The notes below the pieces were generated by a model. The model made no database searches, had not been told where the DNA came from, and saw nothing but the letters and a program-made list of their open reading frames with translations. The translations under genes and the position numbers were made by a program. From positions 1,488,001-1,552,000 of the forward strand of contig ML978125.1 of the NCBI GenBank assembly GCA_010015805.1: DNA of 64,000 bases. Reading direction: 5' to 3'. Numbering within the stretch: the first letter of the stretch is position 1; every line of letters begins with the position of its first letter. Origin of the DNA: Rhizodiscina lignyota. Taxonomy: Eukaryota > Ascomycota > Dothideomycetes > Aulographales > Rhizodiscinaceae. Shown here piece by piece: positions 34,056 to 45,146 of the stretch.

Positions 34056-34504
34056 TATCGCGGAGCTTTATATGCAGCTCTCAGCGAAGGTGTAGGGAGT
34101 TTAGGACAGGACGAGGCACAAGCGGCTCTGCCCGGGAAATGAGGTGATGTTGACGAAGGCCAAACCCCAAATGCAATTCCACAAGGCGAAAGCAAAAGGA
34201 AAAGAAGACAGGGAAGGAAGGGAATGGTGCAGCAGTGCGCAATCAATTACGCCTTCTGCCTGGTGGTGGTGGAGAGATACCCCGCGACGGAGAGTTGAAG
34301 TCTGGTGATGCATCGTGAGGTCGACGCGGGCTGCGATTGGCGTATGAGGTCATGGAATCGGCACAGGGAGTGGCTGGGATCGGCGCACGGTTCGCAGTCT
34401 AGATCTGGGGGCGCGCTGCACATCACAACATCGCATGTCGAGCGGCACAAAAGCAATCGTTATCGTCAATCGCTGGTGGTGTGGGTCTGCCGCTACTGTG
34501 GGCC

Positions 34505-34717
34505 AAGCATCCTTTTGAACGTCATGGGAGTGTTAAACAGGGCACTGGGACTTTGTGCTCAGGACTTGTACCGCTAGCACACTGTAAGTTGCATACTTCT
34601 CTATCTCATCAGGCTTTGTTTACCTCTAGCTGCGCTATGTGCGGAAGATTGGTTTGGATGTCATTGGCCTGTTAAACAGGCCTTTGGGATTTGCAATCAA
34701 GTCTCTATAGTCGCCGC
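34505..34717. repeat. Diverged direct repeat pair
   Basis: Segments 34505-34577 and 34645-34717 share TGTTAAACAGG, TGGGA-(C)TTTG and further words in the same order, about two thirds identical by eye. The second copy contains the perfect palindrome GGCCTGTTAAACAGGCC (34666-34682). Confidence 0.65.
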
Positions 34718-34810
34718 GCTGTCTCTCTAATAGAAATGTCAAATCACCTCGCCTGAGCTCAACTCGAGAACAGTGCCTAAACACGTAACCCTAACCCTAC
34801 CAACCGATCG

Positions 34811-34914
34811 AAACACGTTTGGAGTATGTTAGCTAGGGTTACTCAACCCTATCCGCCAACACAAACACCTTTGGAACATGTTGACTTAAGGTTTCGCAAC
34901 CCTAACCATCCACC
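34811..34914. repeat. 52-base diverged tandem duplication with telomere-like words
   Basis: Two adjacent copies (34811-34862 and 34863-34914), both reading AAACAC-x-TTTGGA-xx-ATGTT, then a GGTT word and CAACCCTA-x-CC. A (CCCTAA)-type stretch, TAACCCTAACCCTACC, lies just to the left (34785-34800). Confidence 0.75.
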
Positions 34915-35354
34915 CCAAACACTATTGCGCATTTACAACAGCGTATCTTTATCTACAGCCATCTCGTATATGGAGGAATGGTTTGGGCCTGGCCGGAGTA
35001 ACCAGAACACCGCTGGAACCTCGCAACTACTATATGAAATGCTTTGTTGGCGGTGTAGTCTTGATGGGGACCAGTCATCGGCCTCATCTTTCCAGGGTCG
35101 CTACTCTGGTGTAAATACCAGCACGTATGGCATCCATCATTTGCCCTTCTAGATACGTGGCCCAAAAGTCATTCTCACGCGTTGTCGCCCCGCACACATT
35201 GCAAGGTGCGAAGCGTCTCAGATTGGCGATGTGAACTTTATGTAAAGGGGTATTTAAATATCGTTTCTGCTTACCTGGTGTCCTTAGTATCTACACGCAG
35301 AACACGAAGTTGGGTAAAGCGCACGGAGTCCACTAGCGTTGCAGAGAGAATACC

Positions 35355-35827
35355 GGGATCTAAGCAACAGCACCACTGAAACATGATGATGCTATGGGGT
35401 CACCTCTGCTGATGATGAGCAAGAGCGAAACATAAAGATGCTTGTTGTCAAATAACACGCGGCCGTTTGGCAAAGCGCGTCAGAGATTGTACGGCCGTGC
35501 TGCTGCCGCGAACATTGTAACAGCGGCAACCGTGGCTGAGGATGAGTGGGTAGCGGAGGATGATGAGAACGGAATCAAGTTGGGAGCGCCTGGAAGATAT
35601 AAAGGGTTGAAGTCGAGTTTGCGGCCTTCGCAACATTGATGTTCTTGTGGACCTTCACAAAGGGAAACCGGATATGCATACAACTATTGTCGGCATTGTC
35701 TTGGAGCGAATTCGAACGCATTCGAATCACGGGCCAGGATTTGGACAGTAGCATCACCAGGACATGATACTATAAAGGTATCTCTGATGACAACGAGTAA
35801 GAGCAAAATGCGAAGACGCTTGCTGCC
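35355..35827. repeat. Diverged direct repeat pair, about 95 bases each
   Basis: Segments 35355-35449 and 35736-35827 align over nearly their full length (shared words ACATGAT, CTCTG, GAG-AAGAGC-AAA and G-GCTTG-TG). They are separated by about 290 bases. Many differences are transitions. Confidence 0.65.
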
Positions 35828-36483
35828 TTGAAGCTTTAACTAAGCCATTCAAGCCCCACTGATGAAGGGGCTGAAGTACACATTCAGCCGTTAACCAACT
35901 CGCATCCGTCAAATCCTCCAAAGACGCGTATCGCCGACGCGGATGATTATATACATATTAGAGAAATGAAGCTAAACGTACATGCATCAATTAAACCAAA
36001 CCGAGAGAGTCATAACATTCCACATCATAGGAATGAAGACGGAGAGTAAATGGAAAATGGGGGGAAATGTAGCAAGGTGAGTGCAACAAAATCAAAAAGG
36101 GTGCGTTATACTTTCGTTCAATCGTGATCGGTCGTGAGATTATCATCATCAGGTTGTGCATCACGTGCACGGCGTCGACAGAAAAACAGCCCGCCACCCA
36201 TCTAAATCTACGAAAGCGTAGCTATGGATGAGAGCGAGAACCATCAGACCAGAAACGCCGCGCAGAGACCAACAGTACCAGTGACGCTGATAAGCGTGCA
36301 AGAACAGATCTACCGCAAGAGAAAACCTACCCCGATCTGTCTCACGAGACACGTTGAGATACGAAAATGAGGAGAAGGAAGAACCAACAACCAGAGATTA
36401 CAAGGTCGTGGGAGAGTGCAAGGATAATGGAAGTGCAAGGATCACGCAAACATGATGGTACAAGAGAGGAGGATCCATGTAGC

Positions 36484-38567
36484 TCACTGCTGCATGAATA
36501 GAGGCTCGAGATGAACTGCAGTAGGCATACCCTGCTGCTGAGAATTGAAATAGAGAGATGCGCTGTCTATACCGCACGTCTGAGGTGGGTTGTAGACATT
36601 GAAAAAATCGGTATTGTCGAATTGCGACACCGCGAAGTCATTGGAGTAGGACACTCCGTCAGCTTCGACGATGTAGGGACCAGTGACAGGTTGGTTGCTG
36701 ACAGGTTGGTTGCTGACAGGTTGGAGGTTCGTGCCGGCACTTCGCGGATCTTGGAATTGAGTCGGCATTGGGGTGCTGAAGGTGGAGGTCGGGGCAGATG
36801 TTGATAGATTGTTCATCGCATACTGCCCGTCGAACTCTTCCGAGTCGTCAAACGGAACGACAGAATCAGGGAGGACCTCCTCTTCAACTTCTTTGATCCA
36901 CCCCTGCTCTTTCAACTCCTCAATGCTGGGCGTGTCACCACCAGACTTGCCACCTTTCTTTTCGTCATCAGGAATCGGCGCACCTCTTCTTCTTCGGCCG
37001 CGACCATGGCCCTTGTCTCGTTTGTTGAAATGTAACCGGCGCAAATGGGCCGCAAGGTTGTAGTATGCGTAGTATTTCTTCCCGTTACGGCAATGCTTGC
37101 AGTTTGCGAGCATCTTCTTGTCCTTCGAGACATCCACAGCAATCCAGCACTTGCGACTCGTGGCATGTTGACGTTGTATATGCCTTGTGAGCTCATGATC
37201 GCCACGGAAGCCGTCAGGATGATCGGAGCAGTGCGGACATAAGAGCTTGGGCTTTTGCGGCCGCCGGTATGGGGCGCGTGGGATGGAAGCAACAGAGCGC
37301 GTTGTTTTACCATCAGCTGACGGTATTCTGATCGGCATTGGATTCGACATGGCTAGCTGCGGCCGTGCAACATGCGAGGTTGGTTGGGGAAAGGAGACGC
37401 CACGGCGACGGAGTTGCGGTTTAGAGTCGTTCGATTGCGAAATCTGGCCGACATATGCACCCTCATGCTCAATGCGACGTTGCAATGTCGCGTCAGGCGC
37501 ATTGAGTGAGGAGATGTCTGAGTGAGGCTGGATAGATGGAGTTATTGGCGTTGACGAGGGACATAATGAAAGCGGCGACGAGACCGCACCACCATAAACA
37601 CCACTATCGAAATTTGCGTGATTGACGATATGTGAATGAGAATTAGCTGTCAAGTCGTTGGACTTCACAGCAGATGAATCATAATTGCTGAAGGGTGACT
37701 CTTCGGCAATGTGAAGATTAGAGAAAGAAGAGGCATTCGACTCAAGACGAAGCATGTTCATGTGACCACCTATGCTTGTTTGACGACTCATGTCGCTGTC
37801 AAGAGTTGTGGCTTGCGTCAAAGCACAGCTCTGTGGGGTAGGGGGGAAGTTGCAGTCTTCGAATTCTGCAGTCCACTGGCTCTGAGCCGAGGACGGTGAA
37901 GGTCGTGGGGCTTGCAAAGATGAAGCTCGTCCGCTTCCGTCAGTGACGAGATGGAGTTGCGGTGGATATTGCTGCGTCTCGCCCGACTCGCTCTGCATAT
38001 GCTCAACGAACGCAGCGGGCTCGAATTCTTGAACGTTTGTGTGGAACACAGCGTGGGTTGGACGAGCAGTAGTGTTCGATGTAGTCCAGGTGTAGTGACC
38101 ACCTTGCTCATCAACACACTCGTAGCCCGGGTCAGACTGTTGCGGAGCCTGTACGTTGTTGACGAATTGGGGCGAATATGAGGGCGCGTCGACTGGCGAG
38201 TAGGTATGGTTGCGTGACATGGAAGGTGCGGCTGGAGCAGACTGAACGGACATTCCTTCGTTTCTGCTCATATCATTACAATTTGAAGAGTCCTGCTGAG
38301 GTTAATTCGGAGTAGGAACTTGAGAGCCACTGGACTTACAGTAGTTTGAGCCTGAAAGAAGGCAGGCTGTGTGAAGCTTCGAGGGACGTGGGGTGCGTTT
38401 GATATAGTTGGAGCGTTCGCAACAAGAGAGCAGAGAACGTCATGCTCGTGGAGGCTCCAAAGAGTCATTCGCTGGTCCTCTGAAGTATTTGAATGATTTT
38501 GCCAGAATGTTTGCTTTGCCTGTTTCCAAGCTTCGATGAAGGGGTGATCTGACAGAAGGGTTGCCAT
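36484..38567 (-). CDS. C2H2-type regulator with DUF7896-like domain
   Basis: 679 aa from two exons (38567-38340, 38295-36484). The N-terminal exon (MATLLSDHPFIEAWKQAKQT) is helical. A long Ser/Gln/Asn-rich region follows. The DNA-binding part has the finger LLCPHCSDHPDGFRGDHELTRHIQRQH, then a conserved block with NCKHCRNGKKYYAYYNLAAH-LRRLHF and a basic GHGRGRRRRGAP stretch, as in fungal proteins with the DUF7896 domain. The C-terminal 200 residues are acidic, then Asn/Gln/Pro-rich, like an activation region. Nuclear regulator of unknown targets. A 15-base unit at 36685-36726 encodes a PVSNQ repeat. The gene lies 1 kb from the extradiol dioxygenase of the catabolic cluster but looks like a general regulator. 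The acceptor could be 3 bases further on (exon from 38292). Confidence 0.78.
36685..36726. repeat. 15-base coding tandem repeat
   Basis: Two full copies and one partial copy of GACAGGTTGGTTGCT; on the minus strand it encodes PVSNQ repeated in the regulator's C-terminal region. Confidence 0.85.
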
Positions 38568-39615
38568 TACTGAAGGCTGAAGAAGATCAGGTACAATGCG
38601 AACTGCAGATCAGTCTGCAAACACACGCGCAGTAACAAAACGTTTGAAGTGATCTGCTGCGTGGCGAAGGATTATGAGGGATGGAAATAATGTTCAACGT
38701 CGCAAATGAAAGACGAGGATAGGTAGTGAAGCGATAAAGTTAAGGCGATGAGTGAGAAGTAGAGCAGAGGGCGGACAACGGCCGGATCGCCAGTTCATAA
38801 AACGTGGGAGACTCGCACCTAACCCTCACCCGGGCGTGATGGACGCCTGCTTTGCTGTCGCATCCTTCTTGACAGGCCTAGCTATTGGCTTTGGCTTGAT
38901 CAGGTGGATGATTGTCGCCCGGCTCGCGCTGATTGGGAGGCGCCTCGGGCGGAAGACGGCTCGAACAATGCTGTGGAGTCGGCGTGGAAGTGAGGCCACG
39001 AATGGCAGCGAGCCGAGCCTCAACCCCGGCCGCGACCACGCCAGCCCATTGATCCACCATGACGGCCGCCCTCTGCCTTACCAACGCCCGCGCTCACCGA
39101 TTCTAGTATTCGTGATAGGGATCGTCAGTCGCTTGAAACTCTTCCCGCAGCTTGACGCCTTCAGAATCCGGGGTCCCTCAGCCATTTACGCCCAGCCCTG
39201 ACGCTCTTCACCCCACCCGCCACGACAATCCGCCCACGCTTGCGCAATTGTTCATCATGTACGCCATATTTGGGCTCGAAAGCTGGAACAGCCAACTAAA
39301 TTTCCGACTTACGGGTTTTCGGGCCGCCTTCCACGCAAGTATCACAATTTTCTGCTTCATATGTATCATATCAAACGCCAACTTGATACATCAGGCCAGC
39401 CACTTTCGTGTGCGTCATTCCGCCACAACATAATACTTTTCCTGAACTTCGCCACTCTACAAGCATCTCTGCTCGTAAATGCGATATATCACAATGATCG
39501 TCCCCAACAGGTCTTGTTTCGTTCAAATCTCCATCATTCAATGAAAGAAAACTCTGCCATAAGGCTGTAGCCGACCCCATAGACGCATCGAGATCGCACT
39601 TCATCACAACGACCC
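38568..39615. other. Intergenic, 1 kb
   Basis: Upstream of the DUF7896-type regulator and 3' of the dioxygenase (both -). The 149-codon + frame at 38752-39201 has one hydrophobic stretch but no family resemblance; I do not call it. Confidence 0.5.
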
Positions 39616-40676
39616 TTACAACAGAAACGTCTGCGGCACCGGCGGTCCCCAAATGTGCAAATTATCAGGTCCAGCCTCAGAGCGGGCAATTGGCGTGGTT
39701 TCGTTGACCAAGTCTCCGTCCACTATCAACTGTCAGAAAAAAAACGTCATAATCGGACCATGAGGCTCACCGTAGTGTTCTAGAATGAATTTCGACGGGT
39801 CATACCTGTCCTTGTCGTCAGCGCATCAATTTACAACAAGCGAAGTTAGCGACAGGACGGTACGTACCAATAGTCGAAGATCTGGGAACCCAGGACATGT
39901 CTGCCAACTCCCCAGACAAGCTCATAGTTCTTCTCTCGTAGCCACTGGTGCCCAAGAGATTGAATATCAAAGTCGTGGACTTCAAAGCTGGAGTGGTGGA
40001 CATGGAATTTCGGTCCCTCGAAAAAGAAGAAGACATGATGGTCCACTTGTTCCATACCTCTGTCGAGGTGCATGAACACGCTGATGTCCTTCCCCTCATG
40101 AGAGATGAGATCGCTCGGCTTAAAATTGAAACGGCTAGTATAGAACTCGAGCGCCTTTGCAAAGTCCGTTACGCAACATCCAAAATGGCCAAGTTTGTGA
40201 ACTGGAGCTGGACCGTGTTTGAAGCGTTGCGTCTTGTTGACGGGACGATGCTTTGCTTCGGGGAAGTTGAAGTCGAGCTCAGGGAGATGTGCCAACATCT
40301 CTATTTCGGCCTGGCCGTACACAAGGTGGAATGGGAATCCGTCTACCGGGTCATAGAAAGTCACACGCTTGCCTCCCCCGGGTGCATCAAGATCGTGGAT
40401 CGCCGTCGCTTCTGGGAGTATCCTCGTTGCGAGCTCAAGGTCTTCCATGGAGTCGACCACGAAAGCAGCGCCTCCGAAGGCATCTTCATCCCCTTTGGTC
40501 CCACAGTATACAAAAGGCGCTGTGCCATAGCCTTTGTAGAAGATTTTATCAGATTGCTTGTCTGTCACCGTGAACCCAAAGTCCAGACAGAACTGATGAG
40601 CCTTATCAAGGTCTTTGTGTGTATAATACACATGCGCTATGCGTTTAAGGCTGATCTTGTCCTGGGCATGAGGCAT
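39616..40676 (-). CDS. Type-I extradiol ring-cleavage dioxygenase (VOC superfamily)
   Basis: 316 aa from three exons: 40676-39868, 39805-39771, 39722-39616; phases close. Two VOC modules are present, starting at RIAHVYYTHKDLDKAHQF and LGHFGCCVTDFAKALEFYTSRF. The second carries the expected iron ligands: His in KLGHFG, His in HVHHSSFEVHDF, and Glu in YDPSKFILEHY, the last rebuilt across intron 1. That is the 2-His-1-Glu set of catechol 2,3-dioxygenase and biphenyl-diol dioxygenases, which open catechols next to the hydroxyls (meta cleavage). The product ends NLHIWGPPVPQTFLL. It is divergent from the FAD monooxygenase, with 741 bases between them. Probably cytosolic. The exact catechol is unknown, and glyoxalase-like activity is the alternative. 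Confidence 0.83.
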
Positions 40677-41417
40677 CGCGCAGAAGACGGCAGGAAGAGG
40701 ATATGCAGTGTGAAGTGACTAATGTATTGCCAATCCATCAGATGCTTCAGAGAATTCTCCATTTGATATGTCCCTTCGTTGAACCCGCGGAACACCGTGT
40801 ATCACCTAAACAATTCGTCAACTGGTGTCATCTTCGCCCTTTCTTCCTACAATTGAGTTCCCCGCAAAGATGTTGATGCGGAGATATGCCGAAAGCGGGC
40901 GAATTTCGACCTATTCCAGATTGCACGGCAAAACAGATGTGCCGTCATGGGTCCTTCTTCCTAAGATGGTCGTTGGTGACATGCATCGCTATACGCTATC
41001 ATTTGCGAGAGCAGGGAGGGCCTTGAATTGGCTCCTCCACCAATTTTATCTCTGGGGCTGAAACTTGGTGGGGGAACTCAAGCTGTGGGGTCCCGTTTGC
41101 TGTGGCCACGCGACTTCGTTATTATTTTGAAGGCATGGCTGCCACGAGCATTTCGCGGAAGGAGCGCACTTCCGCGGAAAGAAGATATCTCCAATAGCCC
41201 TCTTCGGCCGCCTCTGTGCGTCGAATACACCAGTCAGGCGACCTCCCGGCTACGCTCTAACGTGAGAGCAAACTGAGTTTGTCAGTGATTATCAAACTAT
41301 TTTCGCCCACATAGATCGTCATTTACTGCCAGAAAGGGCAGCTCTAAGGAACTTGGGTACTTCATCGCTTCATGATATATTCTGTGCGTTCGGTCACTGA
41401 ATGTAGCCCCAGCAAAC
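40677..41417. promoter_or_regulatory. Divergent promoter of dioxygenase and FAD monooxygenase
   Basis: 741-base shared upstream region of two catabolic genes. It holds TTCGCGGAA (41152-41160) and, 9 bases on, the palindrome TTCCGCGGAA (41170-41179). Everted CCG/CGG elements of this kind are common targets of Zn2Cys6 dimers such as the one encoded at 51133-53886. No gene seen inside. Confidence 0.4.
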
Positions 41418-43437
41418 ATGGCTTCAACAACAGAGGGAGAGACTGTGAAGACGGAGCTCCTCATTGTCGGAGCTGGCCCAGCGGGCGCATCGCTGGCCTG
41501 CTTCTTGGCCTCTCATGGTTGGTTGCTCTGCAGGAGAAGCTCCACGAGTGGCTAATGTAGCGACAGGCCTGAAAGGCATAATGATCGCGGCCACTTCAGG
41601 CACATCAGAGACTCCAAGAGCTCATATAACCAACATGGCTGGACTTGGTACAGTTGTTCCAAATTAAAGAGATTAAAAAATCTTCGATACTGACATGAGA
41701 CGATAGAGACTCTGAGAGACATTGGCCTGGACGAACAATGCATCCAAGCTGCGACTCACGGCGAGAACATGGTGCACACGCGCTGGTGCAATACCATGGC
41801 CGGCGAGGAATATGCTCGTATTTATTCGTGGGGAAACGATCCCGCTCGAAAGGTGCGAAGCAATCAATTCGACGCATTCATATCAATTCCACTTTATTGA
41901 TATGTCGATTAGGGTGACTATGAAGCCGCAAGTCCATGCGATCATGTCGATCTGCCTCAGACGGAACTCGAACCCATTCTCACCAGACGCGCTATCCACG
42001 GAGGCTGGACCATGCGATTCAATACGGAATTTGTGCGCTTTTCTAGACCATCTCCGGACGTCGTCATCAGCGAGGTCCGCGACCGTGTCACAAACCACAC
42101 GTACAAGATCCAATCCCGTTTCCTCTTCGGTTGCGACGGCGCTCGCAGCCAGGTCGTCCGCGAGCTCAAGATCCCGCTGATCAAGAAGCCTGGCCAAGGA
42201 CTTGCTCTCAATGTGCTTGCTAAAGTGGATTTGTCCAAAGTCGTTGAGAATCGCATGGGCAATCTGCACTGGGTGTTCCGGCCAGAAAGAGAATACCCCA
42301 TATGGGGTTGGTCGCTAGTTCTACGGATGGTGCGGCCGTGGAAGGAGTGGATGTTCATATTCCTCCCACCTCCATGGGCTGATGTGACCGTTGATGCCAT
42401 GAATCCGACCCACGAAGAGTGCATCGCCCGAATTAAAGAATTAATTGGAGATGATTCGTTGCCGGTGGAGATTATGGATATGAGCAAGTGGTGGATTAAC
42501 GAAACCGTCGCAGAATACTACTCGGACGGTAATATGTGGGTGTGCCTGCTTTCAAACAGTGGCTCTAGTCCAGGCAACTGATACTCGTGTCCTCAGATTC
42601 TGTTTCGGCGATGCTACGCACCGACATCCTCCATTCAACGGCCTTGGATCCAATACCTGCTTGCAAGACGCCTTCAACTTGGCCTGGAAAATCTCATATG
42701 TAATGTCCGGTCGTGCTGGTCCAGAGCTGCTCGACTCCTTCAACGTCGAAAGACAGCCAGTTGGAGTCGATGTAATCACACGCGCTAATCAAGGCCTTCG
42801 GGATCACGCACTGTGGTTAGAGGCCATCGGTATGATGGAGGATGACGTGGAGAAACGGAAGAAAATCCTTGCAGAGTTCGATGATCCTGGCGAGAAGGGG
42901 AAAAGGAAGAGAGAGGCATTCCAAAAGGGCATCGAGAATACTGCTACCGAATTCCATGGACTGGGCATTGAAATGAACCAGCGGTACTTTTCAAAAGCTG
43001 TCTACGCAGCCGATGAACCTTCTCCGATGCCACCGCCTCCGGAAGACAAAGTGCGGGAGCATCAGATCACGACTTATCCTGGGAAACGGCTGCCGCACGC
43101 ATGGCTAAATACACGCTTACCTGGCAAGCCATTCTCAACTATTGATCTCGCCGGTCACGGCTGCTTTTGTCTTTTCACTGGACCGAGTGGAATGGCATGG
43201 AAAGATGCTGCATCCAATGTCTCAAAGCGTTTGGGAGTAGAGATCAGAGCCTACAACATCGGTTGGAAAGGGGATTACGAGGACGTGTACTTTGATTGGG
43301 CGAGAAGGAGGGAGGTTGACGAAGATGGCTGCGTGCTTGCTCGGCCGGATCGTTTCGTAGCTTGGAGGTCAAAGAGCATGATCCGGAATTGCGACGTGAA
43401 ACTGGAACAAGTTATGAAGAGCATTCTGGCATTGTAG
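41418..43437 (+). CDS. FAD-dependent aromatic-ring monooxygenase (phenol hydroxylase-like)
   Basis: 598 aa from five exons: 41418-41517, 41561-41647, 41707-41852, 41913-42535, 42597-43437; phases close. Group-A flavoprotein of the PheA/TfdB type, which hydroxylates phenols ortho to the hydroxyl using NADPH and O2. Visible motifs are GAGPAGASLA (FAD Rossmann), the DG motif CDGARSQVVRE (about 163-173), the GD motif FCFGDATHRHPPFNGLGSN, and a C-terminal thioredoxin-like domain as in phenol 2-monooxygenase. PRAHITNMAGLETLRDIGL after the first introns is typical of 2,4-dichlorophenol 6-monooxygenase-like proteins. Adjacent to the extradiol dioxygenase, it would supply that enzyme's catechol. The substrate is inferred only as a phenolic. 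No signal peptide. Confidence 0.88.
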
Positions 43438-43854
43438 ATAAGCGTGCTCGAGGGTAACAAAATTATTGGCCGCAGCTTTCAAGGCACTGAGCATCTGTTG
43501 TACATAACCTTTGCTAGCAATTTAGCGCGCAAGTTTTTCAATGTTGCGCTATTGTGAAATACACTTCAACATAGAACCAAGCTTTCGGAGGTAATTTCAT
43601 CTGCTTTGCAGTGCGAGAGGAACATACCATGAAGTGTTACAGTTTGCTCAGCTACCAGGTACTTTATCATTCTCGACACACGGCACAAAAAAGGCAAGCG
43701 ACTACGCGAATGCACAATGTTGTCTTGGCCAAGAAATTTGATTCTCAAACGAGCGTATGGTTACTGAAATAGCACTTAGTGTCAAACTAGAATCTCCCCA
43801 AGCCCCTCGGGCGAATTATCGAAGACAACATTTGCCCGCGCCTCATTGATCTTC
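43438..43854. other. Convergent 3' spacer, 0.42 kb
   Basis: Between the FAD monooxygenase (+) and the small SMP-like gene (-). No feature seen. Confidence 0.6.
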
Positions 43855-44148
43855 TCACTTCTGTCCGCTTTGCTGGCCTTGCTGGCCCTGAGTTCCACCG
43901 GTGCCAGCTCCAGAAGAAGCTGCGTCGTTCTGGTTCTCATCATCGGCGCTTTGTGCACGAGCTGCAAAGCCACTGGAAGACATGTCCTTGTCGCCTTGGG
44001 CCTGGGAGAATATTAGCTTGAACAGATAGTCAAGAGGGAGAGATAATCGCTCCGCGTCGCTGCTCACCTGCGCAGACTGGATTCGGCTCGAGTCGTCTTT
44101 TGTCGTCGGAGTCTTCTGATCCCACCGAGTTGTTTTCTTGTCTGCCAT
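43855..44148 (-). CDS. Small SMP-like stress protein, 75 aa
   Basis: Two exons (44148-44068, 44001-43855) give a 75-residue hydrophilic protein, MADKKTTRWDQKTPTTKDD and so on. SSRIQSAQ and SSGFAARAQSADDENQ match the pattern of the seed-maturation-protein (SMP) motif found in small fungal proteins (DA-x-RIQS-Q... FAARAQSA). The C-terminus is a Gly/Gln-rich tail. Such proteins are disordered and linked with desiccation and stress in plants; in fungi the role is unknown. It interrupts the catabolic cluster and probably has no part in it. The longer open frame upstream of the Met at 44148 looks like 5' untranslated sequence. Confidence 0.72.
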   Translation of the reverse strand: MADKKTTRWDQKTPTTKDDSSRIQSAQVSSDAERLSLPLDYLFKLIFSQAQGDKDMSSSGFAARAQSADDENQNDAASSGAGTGGTQGQQGQQSGQK

Positions 44149-45146
44149 TGTTGTATCTTCCACGATTGTATTGAATTTTGAGAGGAGAATGTGTTCTGCC
44201 GCAAATTGAGGTTCGTCGAGATGCAGATGTGGTCTACTCCACAAAGACGAGAGAAGGAATGCTCCTTTTATATTCAAATTGAGAGTGGCATACTCATGAG
44301 AGATATTGAACGCAAACTTCATACTCCAGCTCTGTGGTATCCGAAGACCCCAGGCAAACAATAACGAATTCAACTTAAGCAACTGAAATCATTTGTGAAG
44401 ACATTTGCTCCAATAACTCGGAACTTAAAATATTAAATGGACTGCAAGATTGCTTGCTTCAGTGGCATAAAGACATGTGCTATTCGGAAGTTCCCAATCG
44501 ATACATATCGCCAACTTTGAAGAAGCTGTTCCTAAGGCCAAACTCACACTTAGCATCGCATTCGTACAGAATAGAAGACTCCTCAACCTGCTGGGCAATT
44601 TGAGTGAAAAGGTGGTGTCGAGACTCCACTTGGACATCGCAGTAGCTGCCGCAGTTTGTTTGTGCGAGGAAGCGAACTCTTTTGATCAACTGCTCATTGA
44701 GGACGGCTTGAGATAGTCATGAGTTCCCATACTCGAGAAGTGAAAACAAGCAAGAGATCATTTGCCGTAAATTATCACACCTCGGCCCTATGGATTGGAA
44801 GATCAGTCTTGGAGCATAAATTTTGATAGAAGATAAACAATGGGCCGCAATTTTCTTGGTACCCCTAACCTTTTTCGGACTTCGAGGTGGAGATGCGGGG
44901 AAGCGAGGACGGCACCCTGCATGGCGGTCAATTTATGATTGGCCATCCTGAACCTTGATTAGGCCGCAATATCAAACCTCACTTCTTCCGATCACTACTC
45001 TTGAAGTTACACGAGATATATGAGAGTAGTACAGACTGCATCTTGAATTCTAATGGAGCAACCATAATAGCTTGCATCTATTATTCCATTTAGCGATACC
45101 CACACAGCCAATTACTGCACAGTTTGCGCTTTCGACTAATATCAAC
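44149..45146. other. Divergent promoter region, 1 kb
   Basis: Between the SMP-like gene (-) and the P450 (+). Mostly moderately AT-rich; the frames at 44425-44716 look random. No feature seen. Confidence 0.55.

Larger units (their letters stand above)
34056..36483. other. Gene-free 2.4-kb stretch built of diverged short duplications
   Basis: No gene is supported. Three pairs of related direct segments lie here: 34505-34577 with 34645-34717, 34811-34862 with 34863-34914, and 35355-35449 with 35736-35827. Telomere-type AACCCTAA words occur at 34785-34800 and near 34898-34907. The differences between copies are rich in C-to-T and G-to-A changes. Short frames such as 35442-35639 look random. Confidence 0.6.

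Noticed and set aside
34785-34800. Chromosome end or telomere
   Set aside because: Only two tandem telomere-type units, flanked on both sides by ordinary single-copy genes; at most an interstitial word.
38752-39201. Plus-strand frame of 149 codons with one hydrophobic stretch
   Set aside because: No homology that I recognise, Arg/Pro-rich random look, and it lies in a promoter region; kept as intergenic.
39948-40718. Plus-strand frame of 256 codons opposite the extradiol dioxygenase
   Set aside because: Antisense to a gene with intact ligand motifs and spliced ends; no recognisable domain.
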